From NCBI RefSeq assembly GCF_000447295.1, contig NZ_KE650771.1, forward strand, positions 2,498,469 through 2,562,468: a stretch of DNA of 64,000 nucleotides, written 5' to 3'. The DNA is from Fischerella sp. PCC 9431. Lineage in GTDB: Bacteria; Cyanobacteriota; Cyanobacteriia; Cyanobacteriales; Nostocaceae. The position numbers and the translations under genes were made by a program. Positions 1-9,277 of the stretch are shown one piece after another (the first letter of the stretch is position 1; every line of letters begins with the position of its first letter). Under the pieces are notes generated by a model. That model did not search any database. It was not told the DNA's origin and saw only the letters and a list, made by a program, of their open reading frames with translations.

Positions 1-1215
1 TGCCCCATCTAATTCGGGAATGGCAATTTGCAACGCCACCTGAATCGGGTGTAAGCCTAAATCGCTATCCAACCATTCTTCGGTAGTTTGGAATACCAGT
101 GGCAAAGCTACCATATAAGGACGATTTAAGCGCTTGAGGGCTTCAATTGCCTTGGGATGATCTTGACGCGCCGGTCCACCCACCAATGCAAAACCTGTCA
201 AAGATACTACACCATCGACTAAGGCTTTTTTGGTAGTTGGTTCATAAAAATAGGCATCTACAGGTTTAGAAAAGTCTAAACCACCAGCAAATACCGGAAT
301 TACCCGTGCGCCCATCGCTTCTAATTCCTGTACCATTGCCACGTAGTGAGCATCATCACCAGTAACTAGGTGAGTACGCTGCAAAACTAAGCCGATGCAG
401 GGCGCTAAGGGATCTTTTAAATCTTTAGAAATATCTTTACGGCTGTTGTACCAGTTGAGATACTCTCTGACATCTTCAAACATTGTCATTGACAAAGGAT
501 GCCAAATACCCATATCTGGGTAAACAACCGGTGCTTCGTATTGTAGAGACGCACCATGCTGCGTATCTACATTTTTCAATACATATTTATCAGCTAGCAT
601 CAGCAAGAAGTTTTCCAGGTTTTCTGGTGAACCTCCCAGCCAATACTGAAAACTCAACATGAAATTTCTCGCATCCTGTGCTTTTTCCATTGGTAGGAAC
701 TTCAGCACTTGGGGCAGAGTCCTTAACAACTTGAGCATCGCATCTTCAAAGCCAGCGCCGGATTTTTCCTTGCGCTTACGCATGAATTGCGAAATCGCAC
801 TCTTAGACTGTCCCAACTGTGACATTGAGAAGCTGCCCATTTTGTTGAGGCGCATCACTTCTGGCATAGATGGGAAAACAACAGCAACATCAAGGCGATC
901 GCGATGCGGTTGTACTGCTGCTGCTACTTTCTGAGCTAAGTCTTCAATAAAAATTAGTGAGGCGATAAATATATTGGCATTCTCGACATCTTTTTTGAAC
1001 TCCTCGTAATTTTCTGGCGAACGGAGTTCTTCAATCAAGTAGCCGCTGATTTCAATCGCCACGTTAGGATGGTTTTTGTTAATGACCCGAACCGCTTGTG
1101 ACAATGCACTCTGGTATTGGGACTCTAACACGACATAGACCACCTTAATTAAATGCCGCCCTCGCAGCTCATCAGGCGCAATATGTCTAATGGTGGACTT
1201 GACGTGGGTGAACAT
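1..1215 (-). CDS. chlH: Magnesium chelatase subunit H, N-terminal 405 residues (gene runs off the window)
   Basis: Large porphyrin-binding subunit of Mg-chelatase, which with ChlI and ChlD inserts Mg2+ into protoporphyrin IX at the start of chlorophyll synthesis. Read on the minus strand, the frame is open from an ATG at 1213-1215 to base 1 with no stop. It begins [19 protein letters not shown] and continues with stretches I recognise from ChlH ([40 protein letters not shown]). The family is about 1,330 residues, so roughly 70% lies outside the window. A purine-rich AAAGGAG lies about 11 bases upstream of the ATG. Not a fragment by mutation; it is simply cut by the window edge. Confidence 0.95.
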   Translation of the reverse strand, partial: MFTHVKSTIRHIAPDELRGRHLIKVVYVVLESQYQSALSQAVRVINKNHPNVAIEISGYLIEELRSPENYEEFKKDVENANIFIASLIFIEDLAQKVAAAVQPHRDRLDVAVVFPSMPEVMRLNKMGSFSMSQLGQSKSAISQFMRKRKEKSGAGFEDAMLKLLRTLPQVLKFLPMEKAQDARNFMLSFQYWLGGSPENLENFLLMLADKYVLKNVDTQHGASLQYEAPVVYPDMGIWHPLSMTMFEDVREYLNWYNSRKDISKDLKDPLAPCIGLVLQRTHLVTGDDAHYVAMVQELEAMGARVIPVFAGGLDFSKPVDAYFYEPTTKKALVDGVVSLTGFALVGGPARQDHPKAIEALKRLNRPYMVALPLVFQTTEEWLDSDLGLHPIQVALQIAIPELDGA

Positions 1216-1445
1216 GCTTCCTCGGCTCCTTTGATGCGTGTTCTCTACTCTATCGGCAATCTCAGTCTTTTTTTATCAGAAAAAGCTTACTGCATGGCGA
1301 TTTTGTCGCCTATCTGACACAAAAAGATATAAACAACGAAACATATTGTTACAGTTTTTGACGATTTTAAAAAGTATTTACTCGCAAAATATGAATTTTT
1401 GTTAATTAAATCAGAAGTTCCTTGACCGAAGCGTTGATAAAATAA

Positions 1446-1467
1446 ATAAGTCAATATATTGACTTAT
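1446..1467. promoter_or_regulatory. Perfect 22-bp palindrome, probable operator of the toxin-antitoxin pair
   Basis: ATAAGTCAATA is followed directly by its exact reverse complement, ending 10 bases before the antitoxin ATG. Type II antitoxins commonly autorepress by binding such palindromes, so an operator is the natural reading; this is inference from position and symmetry. Confidence 0.5.
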
Positions 1468-1477
1468 CAACTCAAGT

Positions 1478-1699
1478 ATGATTAATTTGCCAGAAATTGA
1501 AGCTGCTATAAAAAAACTACCGGAAAATGATATTCGTCACCTAGCTGCTTGGCTAGAAGAATATTTGGAACAAATGTGGGATGAGCAAATCGAAACTGAC
1601 TTGGTATCAGGAAAATTAGATCGACTTATTGCAAAAGCTGAAGCCGATATTGCAGAAAATAGGGTACAAGATATAGATGAAATCCTTAACAACTCCTGA
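1478..1699 (+). CDS. Small antitoxin-like protein (73 aa)
   Basis: Short acidic helical protein starting MINLPEIEAAIKKLPEND, with a middle segment (LAAWLEEYLEQMWDEQIE) typical of the helical antitoxins found before RelE/ParE toxins in cyanobacteria. It probably neutralises the downstream product by direct binding and represses the operon. Its last 23 bases overlap the next gene in another frame, which implies translational coupling. A perfect palindrome lies just upstream. I see no recognised DNA-binding fold by eye, so the assignment rests mainly on size, overlap and the neighbour. Confidence 0.65.
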   Translation: MINLPEIEAAIKKLPENDIRHLAAWLEEYLEQMWDEQIETDLVSGKLDRLIAKAEADIAENRVQDIDEILNNS

Positions 1700-1934
1700 T
1701 TTTTGGGAAGCTTACGCCCGACTACCAGAGGATGTAAAGGAGCAAGCTAGAAAAGCATATAAAATTTGGCAAGAAAATCAATCTCACCCGTCTTTGCACT
1801 TTAAAAAAGTTGGCAAAAACCTTTGGTCTGCCCGTGTGAGCGGTGGATACCGTGCTTTGGCTTTAAAAAAGGGAGATGATTATTACTGGTTTTGGATAGG
1901 TAGTCATGATGAATATGACGCAGTATTGAACTAA
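1677..1934 (+). CDS. RelE/ParE-superfamily toxin-like protein (85 aa)
   Basis: Compact basic protein of the size and pattern of RelE/ParE toxins: N-terminal helices (FWEAYARLPEDVKEQARKAY), then strands with the conserved SLHFKKV, WSARVSGGYRAL and a C-terminal WFWIGSHDEYD. RelE members cut mRNA on the ribosome and ParE members poison gyrase; which activity applies here cannot be told from sequence. The start overlaps the antitoxin gene by 23 bases. The stop sits 4 bp from the stop of the convergent 82-residue gene. The His near the C-terminus is conserved in many cyanobacterial relatives that are often annotated only as hypothetical. Confidence 0.75.
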   Translation: MKSLTTPDFWEAYARLPEDVKEQARKAYKIWQENQSHPSLHFKKVGKNLWSARVSGGYRALALKKGDDYYWFWIGSHDEYDAVLN

Positions 1935-1938
1935 TAAC

Positions 1939-2187
1939 TCATGATGCTCGATTTGAGCGGTTAGCAAAATATTCATCCATAGTCATGGACTCGCCAGCTG
2001 CATACTCAGCGCAAACTGCTTGCATTTGTGCCTGTGTTTGTGCATCATCTTCATACGCTGCTTCTTCGGCTTCAAAAATTTGTTGCTCAATTATGTCTTG
2101 AAGTTGACGCTTTTCTTCTGAATTCAGGGAAGATATTGCTTGTGCGAAATCTTCTAAGGAGAGTTGTAGTTTAACAATGGCTAGCAT
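1939..2187 (-). CDS. Small acidic hypothetical protein, antitoxin-like (82 aa)
   Basis: Starts at the ATG at 2185-2187. It has an N-terminal segment of the type VKLQLSLEDFAQAISSLN, then a strongly acidic helical region (IFEAEEAAYEDDAQTQ) and the tail MTMDEYF. Short proteins beginning like this are frequent in cyanobacteria as orphan antitoxins or addiction-module components, but there is no partner toxin on the same strand. It is convergent with the RelE/ParE-like gene with only 4 bp between stops. Function not assigned. Confidence 0.55.
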   Translation of the reverse strand: MLAIVKLQLSLEDFAQAISSLNSEEKRQLQDIIEQQIFEAEEAAYEDDAQTQAQMQAVCAEYAAGESMTMDEYFANRSNRAS

Positions 2188-2264
2188 GTTTCTGCTGTTG
2201 GGTACGTTCTTTTTCGCATTTCTACACTATTATGCTTATTTTAAATCCCACTAACTCCTAACCA

Positions 2265-3656
2265 ATGACTTTTGATATATTGATTCTTTCTAATGGCCCT
2301 GGCGAAGTCACTACATGGGTACGTCCTGTAGTCAAGGCATTAAGGCAAAAACTAGGCTGGGAGCGATCGCACATCAGAATTTCGGTGGTTCTCTCGCCTT
2401 GTCCCAACGCTAGTGGAAAAGAAGCCGAAATCGCCCGTTCTTATCCAGAAGTAGACAGAGTACAGTCAGCCGAACATTTTTGGCAATTTTTGCTTTGGGG
2501 AAAAACTTATGAAAATTGGGATTGGAGAAGTCAGGGAGTAGTAGTTTTTCTGGGTGGGGATCAAATTTTTCCGGTGGTAATAGCGAAAAGACTTGGTTAT
2601 CGCAGCGTTGTCTATGCAGAGTGGGAAGCACGCTGGCATAATTTGATTGATCGTTTTGGGGTGATGAAACCAGAAGTTGCGGCCAAAGTCTCACCTAAGT
2701 ACGCCCACAAATTTACAGTTGTGGGAGATTTGATGGCGGAAGTCCAGAAAGAGGACACGGGGACGCCGGGACGCGGTGAAGCTGGGACAAAAAAATTCTC
2801 CGTGTCCCCGTGTCTTCCCATCTCCGCGTCTTCTTCCCTCTCCGTGTCCCCGCGTCTTCCCATCTCCGCGTCTTCTTCCCTCTCCCCATCAATCGAATTA
2901 ATTGGGATTTTACCTGGTTCCAAGCCAGCAAAATTAGCCCAGGGAGTACCTTTGACGTTGGCGATCGCAGAACATGTTCAAGCCCAAAGACCACAAACAA
3001 AGTTTTTCATTCCTGTAGCGCCAACTCTGGATTTACAAACTTTAGCGAGTTTTGCTGATCCTGAGAAAAACCCTTACACAGAAACTTTCGGTGGACTTTC
3101 AGCCCAATTAATTAATTCTGAATCTCCAATTTTGCAAACCTCAAAAGGTTTAACTGTAGATTTGATTACTCATCACCCAGCCTACGATATATTGTCTCAA
3201 TGCCAGATTTGCTTGACTACAGTAGGTGCAAATACAGCCGAACTTGGTTCTTTAGCTGTGCCAATGATTGTTTTGCTACCTACTCAACAACTGGATGCAA
3301 TGCGATCTTGGGATGGTTTGCCAGGAATATTAGCAAATTTGCCGGGAGTTGGTACGAGTTTTGCCAAGTTAATTAACTGGATATTTTTGCAGCGTAAAGG
3401 TTTATTAGCATGGCCGAATATTTGGGCAAAATCAGAAGTAGTTCCAGAATTAGTTGGTAAACTCCAACCACAAGAAGTTGCAGAAATGGTTTTAGACTTT
3501 TTGAATCACCCAGAAAAATTAGAAAAAATACGAGCAAAACTCCAAAGTACTAGAGGAGAATCTGGTGCAGCCAATAAATTAGCTCAATTGGTGTATGAAG
3601 AGATAGAAAAATACAAACAAATTATGGAAGTTACTACTTCAAAAGTCGTAAATTAA
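2265..3656 (+). CDS. Lipid-A-disaccharide synthase-related glycosyltransferase (463 aa) with in-frame repeat insert
   Basis: Member of the cyanobacterial family distantly related to LpxB (GT19 fold), starting FDILILSNGPGEVTTWVRP. C-terminal features such as TTVGANTAELGSLAVPM and the Asn/Pro-rich acceptor region fit a nucleotide-sugar-dependent transferase. True lipid A synthesis is not implied, and the substrate is unknown. Residues about 163-208 are low complexity (two 14-residue copies of the type SVSPCLPISASSSL) and are encoded by a fold-back repeat that interrupts the conserved sequence between VVGDLMAEVQ and IELIGILPGS. The frame stays open through it. The 3' end overlaps the convergent DUF4870 gene by 23 bases. 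Confidence 0.85.
   Translation: MTFDILILSNGPGEVTTWVRPVVKALRQKLGWERSHIRISVVLSPCPNASGKEAEIARSYPEVDRVQSAEHFWQFLLWGKTYENWDWRSQGVVVFLGGDQIFPVVIAKRLGYRSVVYAEWEARWHNLIDRFGVMKPEVAAKVSPKYAHKFTVVGDLMAEVQKEDTGTPGRGEAGTKKFSVSPCLPISASSSLSVSPRLPISASSSLSPSIELIGILPGSKPAKLAQGVPLTLAIAEHVQAQRPQTKFFIPVAPTLDLQTLASFADPEKNPYTETFGGLSAQLINSESPILQTSKGLTVDLITHHPAYDILSQCQICLTTVGANTAELGSLAVPMIVLLPTQQLDAMRSWDGLPGILANLPGVGTSFAKLINWIFLQRKGLLAWPNIWAKSEVVPELVGKLQPQEVAEMVLDFLNHPEKLEKIRAKLQSTRGESGAANKLAQLVYEEIEKYKQIMEVTTSKVVN
2751..2890 (+). repeat. Fold-back GC-rich repeat inside the LpxB-like coding region
   Basis: The left arm is GGACACGG/GGACGCGG-type units, the centre is A-rich, and the right arm is made of the complementary CCGTGTC/CCGCGTC units. 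The right arm contains two near-identical 42-bp copies starting at 2797 and 2839. Because 42 is divisible by 3, the peptide repeats as 14 residues. The same unit type recurs at 14.1, 14.8, 16.7 and 63.8 kb. Confidence 0.85.
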
Positions 3657-4068
3657 AAGGATAGCGATAGGATTGACCATTATATGCTCTCACTGCTGCA
3701 ATAATCACCATGATTAGCTGGAAAATAAGTATTGCCACAAAAACAAATACTGGCAATACTTGCAAGGTTATAACTATGGATAAAAAACGAAATGAATTCT
3801 CTTCTGAGAGAAGACCTGATATCAGAGATAATAACAATGTCAAAAAAATTAAAATAAAACACAATGCCAGTATATAAATTATCAGTGAAATCTGAAAATT
3901 AACAGATTCTTTTCCTTGTTCATCGATAAATTGGTGTTTCTCTTTTTGGGTAAGCCAAATAATTAGGGGAATTAAAACCGAGCCAAATGGTATGATAAAT
4001 CCTCCTAGCGCAGAAAGGTGACAAGCCATTCCCCAAGCACGAGTTGTTTCATCAAGCTGGTTATACAT
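3634..4068 (-). CDS. DUF4870-type membrane protein (144 aa)
   Basis: Small integral membrane protein of the DUF4870 (Tic20-like) kind. The N-terminus has WGMACHLSALGGFIIPFGSVLIPLIIWL, shown here only for its pattern, followed by the family hallmark QFIDEQGKESVNFQIS. Two more hydrophobic segments follow at about residues 62-90 and 98-130. The C-terminus YRYPF..R is typical. The role of the family is unknown. It starts at the ATG at 4066-4068 and overlaps the 3' end of the LpxB-like gene tail to tail. Confidence 0.85.
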   Translation of the reverse strand: MYNQLDETTRAWGMACHLSALGGFIIPFGSVLIPLIIWLTQKEKHQFIDEQGKESVNFQISLIIYILALCFILIFLTLLLSLISGLLSEENSFRFLSIVITLQVLPVFVFVAILIFQLIMVIIAAVRAYNGQSYRYPFNLRLLK

Positions 4069-4369
4069 GTTTAGAATTCCCCTGTTATGCTAAGTAGCCC
4101 TGAATAAACTGCGTAGGTGAAAAAAACTCTTAATTTATTTTCTGTTTTTTATTCCTATTTTTTAATCAGTTTGCAAAGATAGAGTTAATTTGCAAGCTTC
4201 ATCTGTTAATTCTCATTTGTAATTGGTGAGAATTATATTTATTGTAAGCTGTTTAGTTATCTGGAAAATAACATTAATAATCATTAATAATCATTTTGAA
4301 ACACAAAGACACGAAGACACGAAGAATCGTGGTTCGTCGTGTCTCAAGATTCGTACATTTTTCTGTTTC
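4069..4369. other. Non-coding gap with a small fold-back repeat
   Basis: AT-rich gap between two minus-strand membrane-protein genes. It holds ACACGAAG-type short repeats, with GACACGAAGAA (4313-4323) facing its near-complement TTCGTCGTGTC (4330-4340). An ORF on the plus strand (4223-4432) is built from this repeat and is not believed. Confidence 0.5.
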
Positions 4370-4756
4370 TTAATCAGAAGACTCTCCGTCTCGTCTTCCC
4401 AATTCGTACACACCGCAACCGATACAGGCTAATATTCCCATACTGATTGACCAACTGGAGCCTAAACTGATTTCGACACCCCAGTTACATAAAGCGCCAA
4501 TGACAAGAAAAGGTATGATGCTAAACACTGAGGCGTAAAAGGCGTTTTGTGATTCTCTTGCCTGACGAGTTTTTTCAAATTCTGATTTACTAGTGTAGAG
4601 CGATCGCTCGGCAAAATTAAACCAACGGTTAAGTTGTTCGATAATCCATCGACTGACTGGCGAAAAACCTAAATATAGCGCCAAAGACCACAAACTTGCT
4701 CCGGCAATAGCTACTGTATCTAAGTCAAAGCTAAAAGGAAACATTTCAGTCAGCAT
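4370..4756 (-). CDS. Small membrane protein of unknown function (128 aa)
   Basis: Starts at the ATG at 4754-4756 (MLTEMFPFSFDLDTVAIAG); a TTG seven codons upstream is less likely. It has hydrophobic segments at about residues 15-32 and 73-95 and a further one at 98-118, separated by a charged helical stretch (SLYTSKSEFEKTRQARESQN). The last residues are ELGRRDGESSD, presumably cytoplasmic. I do not recognise a named family; it looks like a conserved cyanobacterial membrane protein. The neighbours give no functional clue. Confidence 0.6.
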   Translation of the reverse strand: MLTEMFPFSFDLDTVAIAGASLWSLALYLGFSPVSRWIIEQLNRWFNFAERSLYTSKSEFEKTRQARESQNAFYASVFSIIPFLVIGALCNWGVEISLGSSWSISMGILACIGCGVYELGRRDGESSD

Positions 4757-4858
4757 CGTTGTGTGAGAATCCTGCAAAGGGCCAAATTGTCAAATGTAGC
4801 TTCTATTTAATATCATTTAACATCATTTAAACTCTTAAGAAATTTTAATTATGAACAA

Positions 4859-5005
4859 GTGGGAAAGGCGGATACGGGGACACGGAAGACAAGGGTGCAG
4901 GGTGCAGGGTACAGGGAGAATACCAATCCCCGATCCCCGTTACCCCTTATCCCCAAAGGGGACCCCACCTTCCCCAATCCCCAATCCCCAATCCCCAATC
5001 CCCAA
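4859..5005. repeat. Intergenic short tandem repeats (GGTGCAG and CCCCAAT units)
   Basis: A left part with GGACACGG and GGGTGCA units is followed by CCCCAATC heptamers running to the stop codon of the fasciclin gene. Heptanucleotide repeats of this sort are characteristic of heterocystous cyanobacteria. Two plus-strand ORFs spanning it are artefacts of the repeat. Confidence 0.85.
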
Positions 5006-5839
5006 TTACAAATCAGGGGGCAAAATTACATTATCAATTGCATGGATGACGCCGTTACTACCTTTGATATCTGCTTGAACTACTTTGGCGTCGTTGACCA
5101 TTACGTCTTTCGGGTCACTAACCTTAACGCTAATGGGGCCACCTTCAACGCTTTTGACTTCGCCAGACTTCAAATCGCTGGATAATACCTGACCAGATAC
5201 TAAATGGTAAGTCAAAATCTTCACCAATACTTCTTTATTCTCTGGCTTCAACAAATCTTGTAGTGCATCTTGTGGCAATTTAGCAAAAGCTGCATCAGTG
5301 GGCGCAAAAACTGTGAATGGTCCTTGACCTTGAAGAATGTCTACTAATCCAGCTGCTTTTAATGCTTTGGCTAACACTGTAAATTGTTTATTTGATTCTG
5401 TCAGTGCTAATAAGGTCTGGTTTGGATTACCTGCTGCTGGTGGAGGTGGTGTGGTTTCTGTTCCTGGTGTCGAAGGTAGAGTTTGGGAGGGAGTCGGTAC
5501 AACTGGTGTCTGTTGACTAGGTGTACTGCGACGATTATATGGAGGTTCGTTGAAAATACTAGGACTAGGATTGAGTGGTCCGCTTCCACTGTTTTTCTGT
5601 GCTAGTACTGTGCTTTGATTTGGGGTATTGCTCTTTGTTTGTTTTACAGACTTATCAAGTGTATTGTTGGGGTTTGCGAGAATTCTTTGACCACGATTAT
5701 AAGGTGCTTCTTGAAAAACACCAGGATTAGGGTTTAACACCTGATTTGCTCCTACAGGCAAACCAACGAGTAAACTGATACTAGTTACACCTGCCACACC
5801 AGCCAACTTGCTCAATAAATTGCTATAATCTACCTTCAT
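5006..5839 (-). CDS. Secreted fasciclin (FAS1) domain protein (277 aa)
   Basis: The N-terminal hydrophobic segment ([20 protein letters not shown], residues about 12-31) acts as a signal peptide or anchor, so the product is exported. Residues 32-140 are a Pro/Ser/Thr/Asn-rich linker containing two related motifs ([14 protein letters not shown] and [14 protein letters not shown]). A FAS1 domain fills residues about 140-277, with the H1 motif [17 protein letters not shown] and the H2 region [16 protein letters not shown]1 domains mediate adhesion to matrix or other cells. The gene stops right at the end of a CCCCAAT repeat array. Confidence 0.92.
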   Translation of the reverse strand: MKVDYSNLLSKLAGVAGVTSISLLVGLPVGANQVLNPNPGVFQEAPYNRGQRILANPNNTLDKSVKQTKSNTPNQSTVLAQKNSGSGPLNPSPSIFNEPPYNRRSTPSQQTPVVPTPSQTLPSTPGTETTPPPPAAGNPNQTLLALTESNKQFTVLAKALKAAGLVDILQGQGPFTVFAPTDAAFAKLPQDALQDLLKPENKEVLVKILTYHLVSGQVLSSDLKSGEVKSVEGGPISVKVSDPKDVMVNDAKVVQADIKGSNGVIHAIDNVILPPDL

Positions 5840-6282
5840 AAATTTTGTTTGGCTTTAATTTTACACATTACATAAAGACTTATAACATTTCGCTACACAA
5901 AAAATCTAACTATAGAAATAGGATTTTTTGTCATTATGGTAGATGTGTTATCAGAGATTAATATTCTTTGATTTACTATCACTCAGAATGAGTAAAATTT
6001 ATTCGATAAAAATAAAATTTAAGTGGCAGGAAGATGAAGAATACCAATCAACTATAGCAATCCGATTTGATTTGGTGAACTTACTCGTGAAGGTAGGGAA
6101 CTCTTAACGGGGAACTCTTAACAAAAAGTGTACCTAGCTTCGCAAAAATCAAATAGTAGTCCTATAGTAAAAATTAACTCTTGAGTATTAAAATCGAAAT
6201 TTTAGGAAAATATCAGGAAAATAAATTTTTGTAAAGTTAAAATTGTAAAGTAAAACAATGCACTAGTTGCGAGTTTGGAAAT
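5840..6282. other. Non-coding divergent region between fasciclin and GST-like genes
   Basis: AT-rich 443-bp spacer that must contain promoters for both divergent genes. I see a short direct repeat (GGAACTCTTAAC twice, around 6097-6123) but no convincing hairpin, RNA gene or ORF. Confidence 0.4.
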
Positions 6283-7080
6283 ATGCTAGAACTGTACCAA
6301 TTTGAACTATCACAATACTCAGAAAAAGTTCGTCTGATTCTCGATTATAAAGGGCTACAATATCGCAAAATAGAAGTTACACCGGGAATTGGACAAGTAG
6401 AACTTTTTCGCCTTACTGGTCAAAAGCAAGTACCAGTTCTGAAGGATGGTTATAATTATATTGCTGATTCTACGGAGATAGCTAAGTATTTAGACTTGCA
6501 TTATCCAGAGCGACCGATTATACCCCAAGATAGCAAACAACGCGGTTTATGCCTGATGATGGAAGAGTGGGCTGATGAATCAATTGGTATAAAAGGACGC
6601 AAAGGTCTTTTTTATGCCATTAGTCAAGATCAAAATTTCCGCAAAGCTTTATTACCGAGTTCAGTTCCAGATGTTTTCAAAAGTTTTGTGGGGGAAGTTC
6701 CTAACGATTTGCTCAAAGTTTTAGGTTTTGGAGTCGGTTACAGTCCAGAGGTAGTCCAGAAAGCGATCGCGGACTTAAAGCAAGATTTAGAAGCATTATG
6801 TCTACTTTTAGCAGATAGTCCTTATTTATTGGGAGATCAACCAACTCTGGCTGACTTTGCGGTTGCTGGTTTGTCGATCTTATTAAAATTTCCCGATGGG
6901 CCTTATTTGGATTTACCAGTTTCTTTAAGAGGCAAAGGAGTACCTGGTTTAGCAGATAATCTAGCTTATGAAAGATTTTTTGCTTGGCGCGATCGCCTTT
7001 ACGCCGAATTTCGCAAACCAATAATAGGTTTTCCACCAAATTCAGGTACAACTGCACCGACTTCGATTGAAATTGAGTAA
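6283..7080 (+). CDS. Glutathione S-transferase family protein (265 aa)
   Basis: N-terminal thioredoxin-like GST domain (residues 1-78: LELYQFELSQYSEKVRLIL, then QVPVLKDG and ADSTEIAKYLD, the glutathione-contacting cis-Pro and Ser regions). An all-helical C-terminal domain follows, with the DQPTLADFAVAGL signature near residues 186-200. Soluble; substrate unknown. A Ser-Glu-Lys replaces the classic CPxC, as in Ser-type enzymes. The C-terminus ends in a short Thr/Ser-rich tail. It precedes the HerA-like gene by 104 bp on the same strand. Confidence 0.88.
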   Translation: MLELYQFELSQYSEKVRLILDYKGLQYRKIEVTPGIGQVELFRLTGQKQVPVLKDGYNYIADSTEIAKYLDLHYPERPIIPQDSKQRGLCLMMEEWADESIGIKGRKGLFYAISQDQNFRKALLPSSVPDVFKSFVGEVPNDLLKVLGFGVGYSPEVVQKAIADLKQDLEALCLLLADSPYLLGDQPTLADFAVAGLSILLKFPDGPYLDLPVSLRGKGVPGLADNLAYERFFAWRDRLYAEFRKPIIGFPPNSGTTAPTSIEIE

Positions 7081-7184
7081 TTAGTCATTAGTAATTGATG
7101 TTTACCCACCAACTACTAATAAATATCTACCAACTACCAACGATTTCAACATAAAATAAGGCACGTAAGTATGTAATTAAGGCG

Positions 7185-8930
7185 ATGACTTTAGGACAAC
7201 CATTAGGTTCAGTTACTCAAGGTTCCCTAACAGGTGGATTAGAAGTACGATTGCATCCTGATATCTTGGTTGAAGATATGCGAGTCGGTAAATTTTTAGT
7301 AGTGCAAGGGATGCGATCGCGCTTTTTCTGTATGCTGACAGATGTTGCACTGGGAACTGCGAACCAAAGAATTATTGCCAATCCTCCCAGTTGGGAGGAT
7401 ACTTTTTTACGAGATGTTTTAGCTGGCAGTGGTACTTACGGTAGTATTACTCTCGCACCAATGTTGATGTTTACTCCACCTCTAGAAGCTGAAGAGATGG
7501 GGGAATGGGAAAATGGGAAAAATGGCACAAAACCAGCATCAATATCTCAAAATATGAGTTCCTTGGCATCATTTCAACCACAAACAAGCACAACAATGGA
7601 ATTGATGCCAGTAAAAACTATTCCTAGCCATTTTAGCCAAGTTTATGATGCTTCGGTAGAAGATTTTCGCCGCGTCTTTGGTTGGGAAGATGATCCGCAA
7701 AGAAAAAATTTCTCCATCGGAAAACCACTAGATATGGATGTTCCGGTGTGTCTAGATTTAAACCGTTTTGTTGAACGTAGTAATGGTGTTTTTGGTAAAT
7801 CTGGAACTGGGAAATCTTTTTTAACCAGATTACTTTTAGCTGGGACAATTCGCAAAAATGCGGCAGTAAATTTAATATTTGATATGCATTCTGAATATGG
7901 CTGGGAAGCTGTTTCAGAAGGAAAACAATTTAGTACGGTTAAAGGTTTAAAGCAATTATTTCCTAACAAAGTAGAAGTATATACCCTCGATCCGGAATCT
8001 ACAAAACGGCGTGGTGTTCCCCACGCGCAAGAACTTTACTTAAGTTACGACCAAATAGAAGTAGAAGATATTAAATTATGCTCTCGTGATTTAGGACTTT
8101 CCGACGCTAGTATCGACAATGCAAATATTCTTTTTGCTGAGTTCGGTAAGTCTTGGATTCTACAATTGTTGAGTATGACAAATGAAGAAATCAAGCTGCT
8201 GTGTGAAGAGAAGCGGGGACACCAAGGTTCAATCACCGCCTTACAACGCAAATTGCTACGCCTAGAAAATTTAAAATATATGCGTGCGGCTTGTCCACAT
8301 AACTATATTAATCAAGTTTTGCGATCGCTCGAAGCAGGAAAAAACGTCGTCATTGAGTTTGGTTCGCAATCAGATATGCTTTCTTATATGTTGGTGACAA
8401 ATATGATTACTCGCCGGATTCACCAACATTATGTCAGCAAAGCCGAAAAGTTTTTACAGACAAAAAGTCCCAACGATAAACCGACGCAGTTAATGATTAC
8501 TATCGAAGAAGCTCACCGTTTCTTAGATCCTGCTATAGTCCAAAGTACTATTTTTGGGACAATTGCTAGGGAAATGCGGAAGTATTTCGTCACACTGTTG
8601 GTAGTGGATCAGCGTCCATCTGGAATTGATAATGAGGTGATGTCTCAGATTGGAACTCGCGTCACCGCTTTGCTGAACGATGAAAAAGATATCGATGCGA
8701 TTTTTACGGGGGTAGCTGGTTCTGGTGCTTTGAAATCGGTTTTAGCAAAGTTAGATTCTAAGCAACAAGCTTTGATTTTAGGTCATGCTGTACCCATGCC
8801 GGTAGTGGTGCGTACTCGTCCTTACGATTCTGTTTTCTATGCAGAAATCGGCGATACTGTTTGGGAAGAAAGATCAGATGAAGAGGTTTTTGCTGCTGCG
8901 GAATTGGCGAAAGCAGATTTAGGATTTTAA
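7185..8930 (+). CDS. HerA/DUF87-type ATP-binding protein (581 aa)
   Basis: P-loop ATPase of the HerA/FtsK superfamily. An N-terminal beta-barrel-like HAS region (residues 1-100) is followed by Walker A GKSGTGKS at 204-211 and Walker B ITIEEAHRFLDPA near 445. A Q/R-rich sensor and arginine-finger region follows (VVDQRPSGIDNEVMSQIGTR). Relatives pump DNA with NurA, but no NurA-like nuclease is adjacent here and the cellular role in cyanobacteria is unclear. Residues about 104-140 are a low-complexity linker (EEMGEWENGKNGTK) encoded by GGGGAATGGGAAAATGGG, another short repeat placed in frame. Confidence 0.85.
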   Translation: MTLGQPLGSVTQGSLTGGLEVRLHPDILVEDMRVGKFLVVQGMRSRFFCMLTDVALGTANQRIIANPPSWEDTFLRDVLAGSGTYGSITLAPMLMFTPPLEAEEMGEWENGKNGTKPASISQNMSSLASFQPQTSTTMELMPVKTIPSHFSQVYDASVEDFRRVFGWEDDPQRKNFSIGKPLDMDVPVCLDLNRFVERSNGVFGKSGTGKSFLTRLLLAGTIRKNAAVNLIFDMHSEYGWEAVSEGKQFSTVKGLKQLFPNKVEVYTLDPESTKRRGVPHAQELYLSYDQIEVEDIKLCSRDLGLSDASIDNANILFAEFGKSWILQLLSMTNEEIKLLCEEKRGHQGSITALQRKLLRLENLKYMRAACPHNYINQVLRSLEAGKNVVIEFGSQSDMLSYMLVTNMITRRIHQHYVSKAEKFLQTKSPNDKPTQLMITIEEAHRFLDPAIVQSTIFGTIAREMRKYFVTLLVVDQRPSGIDNEVMSQIGTRVTALLNDEKDIDAIFTGVAGSGALKSVLAKLDSKQQALILGHAVPMPVVVRTRPYDSVFYAEIGDTVWEERSDEEVFAAAELAKADLGF

Positions 8931-9277
8931 GTTGTCATAGAAATTTTGGCACAGTTTAAATTCGGAGCGATCGCACTATCAAAAGGAGCGATCATTAAGT
9001 CAGTTGATGACTTGAAATTGGGTGTAGGAGGAGCTATTTTAATGCTTGGCGATTAAATTTTAATAGAAGCTTTATAAAAGTCAGTATGTACATTGAATGT
9101 ACGTAGTATCAATATGGTAATCATCATAACCATGATATTGTCTTGTGAAGAACAAGTAATGCTACATAAAAAATTTTTGAAGATTGAGTAAAAAAATAAA
9201 CAAGATTTATTTTATCTGATATAAATAACAGTGTTTAGAGCATGTCTAAACATTATTTTTAATTCAATACAAAGGCA
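8931..9277. other. Non-coding gap with several small palindromes
   Basis: Between the HerA-like gene and the UbiA operon. Visible are GTACATT-G-AATGTAC at 9088-9102 and TGTTTAGA-GCATG-TCTAAACA at 9232-9252. The second is followed by a T-rich run and lies 26 bp before the next start. It could end upstream transcription or serve as an operator. No ORF or RNA gene seen. Confidence 0.45.

Noticed and set aside
659-934. Open frame of 91 codons on the plus strand
   Set aside because: It lies entirely antisense to chlH, which has clear family sequence in the other strand.
4223-4432. Plus-strand ORF of 69 codons
   Set aside because: Built from ACACGAAG repeat and the antisense of a membrane-protein gene; no protein-like pattern.
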